The notes under the pieces: generated by a model
What the model saw: only the letters and a program-made list of their open reading frames with translations
Told to the model about the DNA's origin: nothing
The model's database searches: none
Shown: positions 9,954 to 20,221 of the stretch, piece by piece
Position numbering within the stretch: position 1 is the stretch's first letter
Layout of the letters: the number at the start of each line of letters is the position of its first letter
Made by a program: the position numbers and the translations under genes
NCBI GenBank assembly: GCA_951640165.1
Contig: OX621255.1
Location: 20,186,001 to 20,250,000, forward strand
Length of the DNA stretch: 64,000 nucleotides
From: Pseudoips prasinana
Lineage: Eukaryota; Arthropoda; Insecta; Lepidoptera; Nolidae
Reading direction: 5' to 3'

Positions 9954-10880
9954 TTTAACTTACCGTCTATTTCGGTTCATAAGACCCCTAAAAAAATATT
10001 TTGTGAGCGTAGAAATATTCGCGCATCTCGTGCAGCGAAATATGTAGCACGGTAAAGTTGAACTTGAAGTTCTTTTGCCTTTTCGTTTTGTATGCATTAT
10101 ATGCAGCCAACATCACGACGATATAAGTTAATTGACCGAAGTAGTATTGGTTAAACATTGTGGAGATGTTATTAAATTCCCAGAGCTGTGGCCCGAACCC
10201 CATAAGGTATTAGTCGCTTAAATGAAGCTACTAGTTGAGAGCCTTCTACGCTAGCCAACTGCCTCGTTGTATTCAATTTTTTAATTTTAATATAGTAGTA
10301 GTTAAATATAATAGCTTAGTATCTTTTTATTTGTGAAGGATTAAAAAGAATGTAATAAAACAGACCGCACGGACGGACTAATTTAATTTTTTGTTTGTTA
10401 CTTTAATACTGTATTCGACTATGTTTATATACTGCATTATGAGCTTGACAAGTACAATAATGTATGTTAATACCCAAGTGCTGAATAAATTTCATTATTT
10501 CAATGCTTTATTTTATTTATGAATGTTAATGATCCTTTTTATAGGTTCTCTTAGACAGGTACCCACCATTACATTAAATTTAGTGCAAGCAGCACATCAG
10601 TTCTGATCGGATCCTCGGCTTTACTGTGGAAAATTCCACCCGTCGCCACTGATAGTGGGTATACCCTTGTTTATTTGTTTTACATCTTTATGCTAATTGT
10701 TATGCAATATTTATAGTTGAACCAACCGATAGTTCGTCCACGTGCTCGACTAGTGTACTCGTATTACGGTCATCGCGTTCAACCGGATTATGTCACTCTG
10801 AATACAGATTTGTTTATTTTGCTAATTTGAACAGTAACTAAGTTTTTTTTCGGGGTTTACCTGCGTATTTATGCTTTTAT
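9954..10880. other. No gene recognised
   Basis: This is AT-rich sequence with short open frames that lack codon character. A short imperfect inverted pair (GGTACCCACC near 10558, GTGGGTATACC near 10654) may be a remnant of a small element. Confidence 0.4.
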
Positions 10881-11080
10881 TGAAATTTTATTATAATTAA
10901 CCGCCTTCGAAAGAACTAGGTTATCAATTCGCGTGTAGGATTTTTTTGTACCGATACCAATATTTGTTTATTTTTTTCTATGCATATCTTGATTTCTGAA
11001 ACCGGTTTTAAATATATTGTTTTGTATGTATATTACACGATTTCTTGAACTGATGTATTTTATACTTTATTTAATTTAAA

Positions 11081-11290
11081 GACTACGCCCGCACTAATGA
11101 ATTTAATCCCTGTACCGCGGGGTACTTTACAAACATATAATAGACGGACAAAAATTACATCCAGACTCAGAACAACTATTTATGGATCACACAAATCAAT
11201 AGTTGTCCGGCGCGGGACTCGAACCCGTGATACGAAGCAGCGAGGCGACTGTCTTGGCCGCTGCGCCACACGTGCAGTTAGTGACCCAGG
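11081..11290 (-). mobile_element. tRNA-derived SINE, family C
   Basis: Within the left arm. On the minus strand the head is GCACGTGTGGCGCAGCGG with B box GGGTTCGAGTCCCGC. The body is GTTCTGAGTCTGGATGTA and it ends TAGTGCGGGCGTAGTC. It is mirrored at 13913-14120. Confidence 0.8.
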
Positions 11291-11390
11291 GTGCTCGGGC
11301 TCGACCCAAACTACAACAAATCTTTGTGTCATGAATTAATTGATCGATGTCTGGCTGTAATTTATATATAACACGGATGTTTTAGGAATA

Positions 11391-11480
11391 ACATCATCAT
11401 CATCATATTAGCCGAAAGAAGTCCACTTCTGGGCAATGGCCTCCCCCAAAGATCTCCACAATTGGTCCGGTCTTGCTTGT
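11391..11480 (-). mobile_element. RTE LINE 3' tail fragment
   Basis: An (ATC)n run is followed by TTAGCCGAAAGAAGTCCAC and GGCCTCCCCCAAAGATCTCC, the 3' end signature of the RTE at 25188. It is mirrored at 13720-13812. Confidence 0.75.
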
Positions 11481-12173
11481 TTAGGGAATATCTAAGTAGG
11501 AAAATTAGTTGTCTGGTTGTTTGGCTCTGCCTAGTTTGGGATCAGATGGCAGAGTATTAGATGTGCCAAGATATTTATTTATTTATGTATTTTGGTATTG
11601 ACATTTCTATATTCCTACTAAAAAGGGTATAATTATAATTAAGTACTGTTTTAAAAACATACTGCCAACTGTCCAGTTTTCTCGACAAGGAACGATTTGA
11701 ATAACAATTTATAAGAATATTCCGCAAGCATTCCTTATCAAACAAAAAAAGTTAATAAAATCGTTAATAAAAAAAAAATCACACCTTATTGGACAACTTT
11801 TCTATTGTTTTCCTTTTAAAAATTTTGTGTTGCCCATTTGGGTACAAAAACATAAAAGTGTTTAAACACATTAATTTACCCAATGCGCTTTTCATACAAA
11901 CATACATAGACTCACGCCTGTTTCCCAGAGGGGTAGGCAGAGACAACGGATTTCCATTTGTCACGATCTGCACACGTCTTTTGCCTCGATTACTGTCATT
12001 ATATTCTTCATACATGCTCGCCGGTTTAGGGTACTTCTGACCTGCCCTTTCTTGAGAACGTCTCCGATTTGGTCAGAGAATGTTCGACGAGGTCTTCCCC
12101 TTCCGGTTGTTCCATTATTCAAAATATGAGTATATGAAGTAAGTGGGAAAAAATCTAAAATCTAAATCTAAAG

Positions 12174-13288
12174 GAAGGCCTACTATAGAGTGTTGAGGAA
12201 TGAGCTATGGTCGGTACTGTCAATGTATGGGTTGGACGACAACCTTGTTCAAGCACTGAAATCTCTTTATAGGGATTCCAGAGCTTGCGTGAGGATTAAC
12301 GGGTCATACACGGAGTGGTTTAGCATCGAAAAGGGTCTTAGACAGGGATGTGTAGCGTCACCGTGGTTGTTTAACCTATTCATGGATAGCTATTTAAAAA
12401 TTTTTAAAAGAAAGTGAATGCGGTGTAAAGATGAATGAGTTACTCATCAATGTCTGCTTTACGCTGATGATCAAGTTCTACTTGCATCATCGGCGGACGA
12501 GTTGCAGCTGATGGTAACAAATATGCATGAAGCTTTTGAAAGGAGAGGGTTGAAAATGAATGTTGGTAAGACGAAAGTAATGGTATTTGAGAGGGATGAA
12601 TACACGACAGCATGTGATATTGTGATTGGAGGAGAGAAAGTCGAACAGGTGAAAGAGTTTGTATATTTGGGAACTTTGTTTACGAGAGACGGGAAATATG
12701 AGAAAGATATTGTTAGAAGAGTAAACGCGGGGAACAGAGTGAATGGGGCACTAAACGCCTTTATGAGTAGCCGGCAAGTCTCAAAGAAGGCTCGACTGGC
12801 CGTGCACGATAGAGTGTTAGTGCCAACTTTAATGTATGGAAGTGAAAGTTGGGTATGGCAGAAAAAGAATGATAGTAAAATAAATGCAGTGGAAATGAGA
12901 GCTCTGACAAGTATGTGTGGTGTGACTTTAAGATACAGCATTCTAAATACTGATGTAAGAGAGCGTTGTGGTGTGAAAGAGGATGTAGTCACAAAGATTA
13001 AAAAAGGAATGCTGAGATGGTTTGGCCATTTAGAAAGGATGAATGAAAGAAGATTGACCAAAGAAGTATACCTGGCCTGTGTGAATGGAACAACTGGAAG
13101 GGGAAGATCTCGTCGAACATTCTCTGACCAAATCGGAGACGTTCTCAAGAAAGGGCAGGTCAGAAGTACCCTAAACCGGCGAGCATGTATGAAGAATATA
13201 ATGACAGTAATCGAGGCAAAAGACGTGTGCAGATCGTGACAAATGGAAATCCGTTGTCTCTGCCTACCCCTCTGGGAAACAGGCGTGA
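12174..13288 (+). pseudogene. Non-LTR retrotransposon reverse transcriptase, 5'-truncated and frameshifted
   Basis: The protein reads from KAYYRVLRNELW through RT motif B (KGLRQGCVASPWLFN) and the catalytic YADD (about 12460). It continues through the thumb region ([12 protein letters not shown]) to a C terminus that would end AYPSGKQA at 13288. RT motifs 0 to A are missing, so it cannot encode a working enzyme. I see three frame disruptions: after the first segment near 12415, a likely one-base loss just before YADD near 12450, and a small indel near 13225. Beyond the stop, a TATGTATGTA run marks the 3' end of the element. Related 3' ends lie at 50385 (inverted) and 60905. The spacer and the start of the right arm share this gene, so the arms contain duplicated copies of its 3' end. 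Clade not assigned. Confidence 0.85.
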
Positions 13289-13719
13289 GTCTATGTATGT
13301 ATGTATGAAAAGCGCATTGGGTAAATTAATGTGTTTAAACACTTTTATGTTTTTGTACCCAAATGGGCAACACAAAATTTTTAAAAGGAAAACAATTGAA
13401 AAGTTGTCCAATAGGGTGTGATTTTTTTTTATTAACGATTTTATTAACTTTTTTTGTTTGATAGGGAATGCTTGCGGAATATTCTTATAAATTGTTATTC
13501 AAATCGTTCCTTGTCGAGAAAAGTGGGCAGTTGGCAGTATGTTTTTAAAACAGTACTTAATTATAATTATACCCTTTTTAGTAGGAATATAGAAATGTCA
13601 GTACCAAAATACATAAATAAATAAATATCTTGGCACATCTAATACTCTGCCATCTGATCCCAAACTAGGCAGAGCCAAACAACCAGACAACAAATTTTCC
13701 TACTTAGATATTCCATAAA

Positions 13720-13812
13720 CAAGCAAGACCGGACCAATTGTGGAGATCTTTGGGGGAGGCCATTGCCCAGAAGTGGACTTCTTTCGGCTAATATGATGAT
13801 GATGATGTTATT
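13720..13812 (+). mobile_element. RTE LINE 3' tail fragment
   Basis: GGAGATCTTTGGGGGAGGCC, then AAGTGGACTTCTTTCGGC and a (GAT)n tail. This is the plus-strand mirror of 11391-11480. Confidence 0.75.
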
Positions 13813-13912
13813 CCTAAAACATCCGTGTTATATATAAATTACAGCCAGACATCGATCAATTAATTCATGACACAAAGATTTGTTGTAGTTTGGGTCGAGC
13901 CCGAGCACCCTG

Positions 13913-14120
13913 GGTCACTAACTGCACGTGTGGCGCAGCGGCCAAGACAGTCGCCTCGCTGCTTCGTATCACGGGTTCGAGTCCCGCGCCGGACAACTAT
14001 TGATTTGTGTGATCCATAAATAGTTGTTCTGAGTCTGGATGTAATTTTTGTCCGTCTATTATATGTTTGTAAAGTACCCCGCGGTACAGGGATTAAATTC
14101 ATTAGTGCGGGCGTAGTCTT
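13913..14120 (+). mobile_element. tRNA-derived SINE, family C
   Basis: The head is TAACTGCACGTGTGGCGCAG with B box ACGGGTTCGAGTCCCGC. The body and terminal GTGCGGGCGTAGTC match other family C copies. It is the mirror of 11081-11290. Confidence 0.8.
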
Positions 14121-14320
14121 TAAATTAAATAAAGTATAAAATACATCAGTTCAAGAAATCGTGTAATATACATACAAAACAATATATTTAAAACCGGTTT
14201 CGGAAATCAAGATATGCATAGAAAAAATTAAACAAATATTGGTATCGGTACAAAAAAAAATCCTACACGCGAATTGATAACCTAGTTCTTTTGAATTCGG
14301 TTAATTATAATAAAATTTCA

Positions 14321-14753
14321 GTATCATAGAATAACAGATGATAATGTGTTTAAACTTTCGCGATTTGTACACATTTTTATACACTGTGGACACGGGTCTC
14401 ATCGCGATAAAGATATTGGTAAATCATTACCTTGGTTACCTGACGTTTCGGCATGGATTGCACCAGCCGTGGTCACGGGTCGACTGGTGTGGCTCGGCAG
14501 CGTCGTCTCCGTGAAGCTCGGGTTTCGGTATCTACCCTCGCATAGTCTTGATATTTTTCATTTTCCTTTACGAAACTGTCGGTACACACGACACTAATGA
14601 CATCAGCGCCCGGGCGCACTACGTTGGTTACGCGACGATGGCACTTCGTTATTACAGGATTCCAAGATGGTGAGAGGCGGTATCCGTCTTCCCGGTTGAA
14701 ATTGATATGTTTCTTTTATGATAGTATTTAAATTATTACACCTATTTTAAAAG
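14321..14753. other. Moderately GC-rich unassigned stretch
   Basis: An 83-codon open frame (14346-14597) shows no recognisable domain. GGTTACCTGACGTTTCGG and neighbouring bases look like dispersed-repeat sequence I have seen in moth genomes, but the class is not assigned. Nothing here supports a gene. Confidence 0.35.
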
Positions 14754-14896
14754 TACAAACGTCAGCACATCCAGCTATCCCGAACTGTCAAATTTCTTTA
14801 ATAGAATTTCAACTTTACTTATCAGAATAGCATAAGGTTCACTTTCAATTGGGGAAATTTGACAGATTGGGGTAGCTGATGTGTTGGCGTCTGTGC
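14754..14896. mobile_element. MITE family A, copy 3
   Basis: It runs from TACAAACGTCAGCACATCC to GATGTGTTGGCGTCTGTG. The inner arms (AACTGTCAAATTTC and AAATTTGACAGATTGGGG) and core match the family. Confidence 0.8.
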
Positions 14897-15344
14897 CATG
14901 TTTTTGGCAAATTTATATATTCAGGTTCGATTTTACACACCCCATTTCTGGTGTTAAAGACGCTGTCAATAAGAGATGTCAGTCCATGCCATCTGTGGAA
15001 CTAACGAGAATATGTGTACTACAATAATATTAGTAATATCAAAAAAAGCTACAGAATGATATACAAATATTACTTATATGAACTAAATATTTTATATGAA
15101 TGGACGGAGTCGTAGAGCCACTATCAGTATAGAATTATCTACTTGTAAATAATGGAAGATTTACACAAGAAATCTATTTAAAGAGTGATAGTAGATTCAA
15201 TTTAGAGCAACTGACCTGATAATGTGAACTGGGAACTGCTGATTGAGTAGCTGGGTAATATTCCAAGCTGTATGACAATGTACCATGAAATTATGAATTG
15301 AAAAGAAAATGCCTGTACTTTTTAAAGAAAACCGACCCAGAATT
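14897..15344. other. Nothing recognised
   Basis: AT-rich DNA without recognisable coding or repeat features. Confidence 0.4.
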
Positions 15345-16270
15345 ATATACTTTATGATGAGGAGTATCCGAATCGTAAACCATAATCTCCTCATTTTATT
15401 TTTGCAACGAAGTTCCTTATCGCGCGTTTGTAAAAGGGGGCTAGACGGAAAAAAATCTTACGAAAAGTTGTCACGACACTTTTTGCAGCTGTGCGGCGTG
15501 CGCATGTTTCTCTGTCTGTCTCTCTCTCTCTCTCTCTTATAGAAAGCAAGCCAGATATTTTCATTTCTATTTCGCATTGAACAGTGTGGTGTCACGACGA
15601 TTATTTTTGTTGAGTGTATACAGGCTTTTTGTTTATAATAAATAATAAGAAATAACTTCGTTCCATCCGGGTGTCCCTTGACACCTCTCAAGTTTTTTTA
15701 GGATACTTTGAAAGGATAAGATACTGTCCTGAGCTCAAAAACGAATTTTGTACTTCCAAATAAAGTGTTAGGTTAAACTATGCTAATTAGTTATCACAAA
15801 AAAAATTGAACCTGAAATGTTCAACAGAACAAGAAAAAAAACGAAAACTGATGTTAGGTGAAATTTGAAAAAATAAAAACTTGAGAGGTGTCAAGGAACA
15901 CCCGGATGGAACGAGGTTCCTTTCGATTAATTAGTGAATAATTAAGGAATTGTAACAATTTTCTTTTTAACTTATAATATTAATATTTTTTTATTATTAA
16001 CAAATATAATGAAATATAAACTTAATCAGTAGGCTCAATTTTAGTAATAAAAAAAAGCAAAAAGTGTCGTTACAACTTTATGTATATTTTTTTTCCGTCT
16101 AGCCCCCTTTCGCAACGCGCGATAAGGAACTTCGTTCCAAAATCATTAAAAAATTTCTATCTCGAAAACTACGCAAAATCGTAGAACATACATGGGGGTG
16201 ATTCGGATACTGCTCATCATAAAGTATCTAAATTTAGCGTTTGAACGTCAACTCCTCGGCTACCCTGTGT
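15345..16270. mobile_element. Nested inverted-repeat complex
   Basis: Three inverted pairs lie concentrically. The outer pair is 15345-15374 with 16199-16227 (ATTCGGATAC...ATCATAAAGTAT). The middle pair is 15405-15450 with 16087-16137 (GAAGTTCCTTATCGCGCG, GGGGGCTAGACGG). The inner pair is 15655-15700 with 15874-15920 (CCATCCGGGTGTCCCTTGAC). Parts of the interior and right flank recur at 56765-57020. It is probably MITEs inserted into one another. A (CT)n run sits at 15515-15538. Confidence 0.65.
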
Positions 16271-16686
16271 ACGACCCACCACCATTGCCCTCCAATGTTA
16301 AATGGCTGTCGTTCTTGTTATTGTGGTAGCTTGAAATAAATTTAAAGTAACCAAAAGAAATAAAAACATATACATACATATATATTTACAATAAAAAAAA
16401 GTATATCCATGGTCAAGAAATAAAATTAACAAAAATCAGCAATTTGACGTCTGCAAGTAGTGTTTATATGCTCTCTGATTAACGGTTTATTTAAGGGCGT
16501 ATGGCGTATTCTACTTTACATGCTCTTTGAGGCGTATAAATATTGGATTACCAAATGAATGACTTATTTAGATATTCGATATTACTATGCAGATGTGCAT
16601 TTCTTTTATTTTTCTAATGGATTTTTATTGCATATGATAGATAATTACGTTGTTTGAGTGCGGTATTAAACTTTTGGCCGGCAGTG
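16271..16686. other. Nothing recognised
   Basis: AT-rich DNA with a short TACATATAT run near 16370. No gene seen. Confidence 0.4.
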
Positions 16687-16768
16687 TATATTCCCCCGGA
16701 CTCTATCTTCCCTCGACTTCCCCCACGGAATGAGATGGCGTGGCGATATTCTATGCCGTCAGCCAGAC
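16687..16768 (-). mobile_element. RTE 5'-leader fragment
   Basis: CCCCCACGGAATGAGATGGC, then GTGGCGATATTC and GCCGTCA match the RTE leader at 28270-28320 and the SINE-like copies. No tail is seen nearby. Confidence 0.6.
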
Positions 16769-16982
16769 AGAAAACCAACAACCATTAGTGTGAACTCCAT
16801 TTTTTATACTTTATGAAGATCTTATTTGGTATTCTTCTAATGACGTGGAGACCGAAGCAGCATCGACAGTTGCAATTCCTTTGCACGCGACCCGGGCCTT
16901 AGGTGTCCTTCAGGGTTAGAACCTCGACTCAGACTCATGTTTACTGACGTGAAGATGCATACTACCCATACGATACTTAGGT

Positions 16983-17440
16983 ACTTATCATTGGGCAGTG
17001 GTTACCCTAATGTCAGAGTTGTTCAAGCCGCCCAGTAATATCCTGAGACATTATTTACCTCGGCCATCCGATCCCAAACTAAGCAGAGCCTGTACTATGG
17101 AAACCAGATAACTGATATACTACATATACCTACTACTTTTCTTCTGTAAATACAGCTCCGGCGTTTTCTTTTCACGCCGGAACATGTCTGTTTGTCCTGT
17201 CCTGAGTCTGGGTGTAATTGATCTATATAAGTATGTATTTGCCAAACACGCCAACAGGACCGTTATACGCCTCTGAGATGTCTTAACGATTGTTGTTTAA
17301 TGACTACAACCGGGACCGACATACAGCTTAACGTACCCTCCGAAGCACGGCGACGCTCAGAAATTAAACAACTTTGGTGGTCACCCATCTATGGGCGGAC
17401 CGTGAGCATAGTTACTTAACCTCGCCGATCACTTATGAGC
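16983..17440 (-). mobile_element. 5S-rRNA-derived SINE, split by another SINE
   Basis: On the minus strand the head reads GATCGGCGAGGTTAAGTAAC and ATAGATGGGTGACCACC. This resembles the internal promoter region of 5S rRNA (GTTAAGCAAC...GATGGGTGACC). The body then gives GAGCGTCGCCGTGCTTCGG. After a family A SINE inserted at 17037-17267 it resumes with CTGGGCGGCTTGAACAAC and GGGTAACCACTGCCCA. Other copies lie at 23272 and 42280. Confidence 0.75.
17037..17267 (-). mobile_element. SINE family A with an internal inversion
   Basis: The left part (AATATCCTGAGACATT, GATCCCAAACTAAGCAGAGC) is in minus orientation. The middle part from about 17180 (AACATGTCTGTTTGTCCTG, GAGTCTGGGTGTAATTGA) is in plus orientation. 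The head (CACGCCAACAGG) is minus again. A small hairpin (TCCGGCG...CGCCGGA) marks the left inversion border. Confidence 0.65.
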
Positions 17441-17738
17441 GCTTCTAATAACAACTTATTAATAATACGATACAGATAAGTTAGTATAGTAAAGAACGTT
17501 GTTTCTCATGGAGTAGTTGTTATAAAAAACCCAAACTTGTATTCACTCGAGTAGTAGGTAAGTGGTTTTAAAATACCCAGTAAGAAATTATCGTACCTAA
17601 ATCGGTAACAAGTTAAATATATTCTGCGTAATTCAATATAACGCTTATGCCATACATTGACCTGCAAACCTAGTAAATTAAGATGACCCTAAGTTATCGT
17701 AGGTCACGTGACGTATATTAAAGAACTTTTATAAGACG
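17441..17738. other. Nothing recognised
   Basis: AT-rich interval between two SINEs, with no gene or known repeat. Confidence 0.4.
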
Positions 17739-18010
17739 AGCCTGTTGGCGTGGTTGGTAAATGCTTGCCCGTCACGCCACAGGTCGTGAGTTCGATTCCC
17801 ACCCAGGACAGATATTTGTGTGCATGAACATATCTGTTTGTTCTGAGTCTGCGTTTAATTCTCTATATAAGTAGGTACCTACCTATGTATTTACAAAAGA
17901 AAAGTAGTTTGTATATGTAGTATATCAGTTATCTGGTTTCCATAGAACAAGGTCTGCTTAGTTTGGGTTCCGATGGCTGTGTGTGAATAATGTTGCAGGA
18001 TATTATTATT
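17739..18010 (+). mobile_element. tRNA-derived SINE, family A, full length
   Basis: Reference copy for the family. The head is GCCTGTTGGCGTGGTTGGTA with B box GAGTTCGATTCCCACC. The body is CAGGACAGATATTTGTGTGC, GTTTGTTCTGAGTCTG, ATCTGGTTTCCATAGAAC and CTTAGTTTGGG, with an (ATT)n tail. It carries RNA polymerase III box-like sequences. Confidence 0.85.
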
Positions 18011-18176
18011 CCACCTTATTTATTTATTTTCATATTTGATACATATTTATTCTTATAAAATTGATATATAAAACAATAATACACAAATAAATACGTAAAA
18101 AACAGAGCTCCCCAGCAGCGGGTTATACCTACGTCCTAGGCCGCCGGTGGTCAGGGCGACAGAGTGAGGAACCTCC

Positions 18177-19355
18177 TCACGATGCGTGCCGTTCCCATAA
18201 TTGCCGCCTTCTGTATTCGATCCTTGACCCAGTGACCCAGTGAGACTGCCTCTTAAGATGTTGGTCGAGGCTCTTTGCTATGAGACCGTTTACGGAGACG
18301 ACTATTGGGACAATTATTGTTGAGTTCACATCCCACATGGCGGTAACCGCGTGAGCCAAATCTAAATACTTGTACAACTTGTCATTCACGGCTTTTACGA
18401 GGTTATCGTCAAATGGGACAGTGATATCAACAATAAATGCCCGGTGCTCCAACCGGTCTACCAAAAAGATATCAGGCCTATTGGCAACAATAGTCCTGTC
18501 CGTAATAATAGACCGAATGTCGATGGTACCGTCCTTGAAGATGTGCTTCCGATAGTTCCTCGTCTTGACAACTTCATCAGAAATTGCACAAGCAAAACCT
18601 TCAGTTTCCCCAAATAGGTCACCAAAACGTAGCCAGGCCACAGACGCCTTGTAGGTTCGCATGAGCACCATATAGGGCCTGGTGGAACCCACCATGAAGC
18701 ACCTTGCTCTTCCATACGTCAATTCGATCTAAGTACGACGGGCTTTCTCCAGTCTTCTTTAGCCAAGGAGAGGGGCGTGAGTCCGTTGTCAACAGCAGCG
18801 ACGTCTCGATGCATCCCACACTCAACACCAAGGAAATATTCCCTGAGATTGCATACCTCACGGTTGTGTAGGTTCTTGTTATTGAGGAAGCCTCGACCCC
18901 CACACTTCCGTGGGAAATACAATCTCATTAGTTAAGAGTGTGGATGGTGCATACGGTACGTCGTTAGGCGTTTCTGGACGTTTCGATCCAAGGCATCTAA
19001 CTCAATTTGAGTACACCTTAGTATGCCGAAGGTGTAAACCAGTAGAGGCATTACCCAACCATTGAAAGCACGCACTTTATTACTTACCACCTGACAATAG
19101 ACTTTTCAGTACTTTTGTCAAGCGGTTTAAGAAGCGTTCCTTCACCGCTTAACACTCAGACATACCAAGGTATTTGTAGGTTTCGGTTTCAGAGAGGGAT
19201 CTGAGAGTCATACTCGGTCGGCTCGGAGAGTTGTAAATTATCAGAATTTACAACTCTGCTCCTCTGTTCATGTATGACCGCACATTTATCAACACCGAAT
19301 TCCATTCCAATATCACTGCTAAATCTTTCTGTGAGGTTTAGTAGGGATATCAGGT
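18177..19355 (-). pseudogene. LINE with restriction-like endonuclease (R2/R4-like group), decayed
   Basis: Three successive minus-strand segments in different frames can be followed. First is an RT-downstream part with IGMEFGVDKCAV near 19320. Next is KCGGRGFLNNKNLHNREV and MHRDVAAVDNGLTPLSL (about 18719-18928). Last is a 181-residue C-terminal frame (18177-18722). That last frame has RPDIFLVD, VDITVP and the spaced K-KYLDLAH, which fit the PD-(D/E)xK endonuclease that such LINEs carry after the RT. In-frame stops occur upstream of 18930 and frame changes occur near 18720 and 18890. No RT catalytic YADD region is present, so the copy is 5'-truncated. The 3' UTR probably reaches about 18100, next to a SINE tail. 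Assignment to the restriction-like-endonuclease LINE group is fairly firm; the exact clade is not. Confidence 0.75.
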
Positions 19356-19596
19356 TTGGTTATTTCGGAGCAAATATTATTATTATATTAGACCACTAGG
19401 GGTCATTTCATACTTAGTTACTCCGTCCAATACTTCTTGCCGCCCATACATTCAATCTGAATTTGTATTTGAATTTTAACCGTCTTCAAAAGAGAAGGAC
19501 GCCTTCAATTCGTTTTATTATTGTGTTATTAAGAATTTGGAATGGTTATTGTTAAAGTAAGTTAAGTGAAACTTATTTTATTTTATAACGCTTGTC

Positions 19597-19690
19597 ACCT
19601 GCAAAAAGTGTATGCGAGTGTGTATCTCGGACTCACACCGACTAAACCTAATATGTCATGGACTGCAATCTCTTGGCGCCTGATAAATAT
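19597..19690 (-). mobile_element. R1-like LINE 3'-UTR fragment
   Basis: Inverted copy of the end of the R1-like element at 38852: ACCTGCAAAAAGTGT, TCGGACTCACACCGAC, TAAACCTAA and TTGGCGCCTGA appear in order. It is diverged and therefore old. Confidence 0.65.
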
Positions 19691-20083
19691 TGCTTAATGA
19701 TTTAATTAAGTTAAGTAATTTTATAGGGTGATTGACTGGAGACCTGTACTATACGGGTCTTGAGCCCAGTATAGACTCCAGCTCTCACAAAGGTCTAAAT
19801 CTAAAGTATCAAATTGTAACTATGTATAAGATGCTATGTACCTAAAATGAGAGAAATAAATTTTCTATTATTATTATAATGAATTATTTAGTCATTTTTA
19901 ACCTTTATCTATTTGAACGCTGATCACGATCACGTTGACCGGCGAATTAGGCGTTAGCCCCACTCAGTAGTGGAATTTCGATTCGAAAAGTCGCACGCAA
20001 CCTTGGGTCTGTAGTTTCCAGCAGCTCTAAAGCTTGAAGTCCTATCGGTGCAAATATACTTAAGCAACAGTTTGTTCATTACG
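19691..20083. repeat. LINE/SINE 3'-end-like sequence and unassigned DNA
   Basis: Positions 19725-19870 end with AGAGAAATAAATTTTCTATT and an ATT run after a CTCTCACAAAG motif. This layout resembles the repeat at 21525 and 60347. The remainder is unassigned. Confidence 0.4.
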
Positions 20084-20221
20084 TACAGACGCCAGCACAT
20101 CAATCTATCCCATCTGTCAAATTTCCCCAATTGACAGTGAACCTTATTCCTTTGTGATAAAGTTGAAAATCTATTAAATAAATTTGACAGATTGGGGTGC
20201 CTGGATGTGCTGGCGTCTGTA
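20084..20221. mobile_element. MITE family A, copy 4
   Basis: The best preserved copy: it starts TACAGACGCCAGCACATCAA and ends GATGTGCTGGCGTCTGTA, with inner arms CCCATCTGTCAAATTTCC and AAATTTGACAGATTGGGG. Both ends include TA. Confidence 0.9.

Larger units (their letters stand above)
10881..12116. repeat. Large inverted repeat, left arm
   Basis: The arm is the reverse complement of 13084-14320 with only scattered substitutions. Several separated anchors give the same coordinate sum of about 25200. It contains an inverted SINE C (11081-11290), an RTE tail (11391-11480), a SINE A scrap near 11530 and the inverted 3' end of the LINE that fills the spacer. The outer border at 10881 (TGAAATTTTATTATAATTAA) mirrors 14320. 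No target duplication is seen outside. Confidence 0.9.
13084..14320. repeat. Large inverted repeat, right arm
   Basis: This is the mirror of 10881-12116. It starts inside the LINE gene (GGAACAACTGGAAGGGG) and runs through its 3' UTR, an RTE tail (13720-13812), SINE C and beyond. The 80-residue translations of the two SINE regions are identical between arms, so divergence is low. Confidence 0.9.

Noticed and set aside
11097..11339. 80-codon frame identical to one at 13860-14102
   Set aside because: Both are antisense readings of SINE C inside the inverted repeat, not a protein family.
11789..12040. 83-codon frame conserved at 13160-13411
   Set aside because: The similarity is explained by the inverted repeat; the text is the antisense of a LINE 3' end.
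12471..13148. 225-codon minus-strand frame
   Set aside because: Antisense of the LINE RT remnant.
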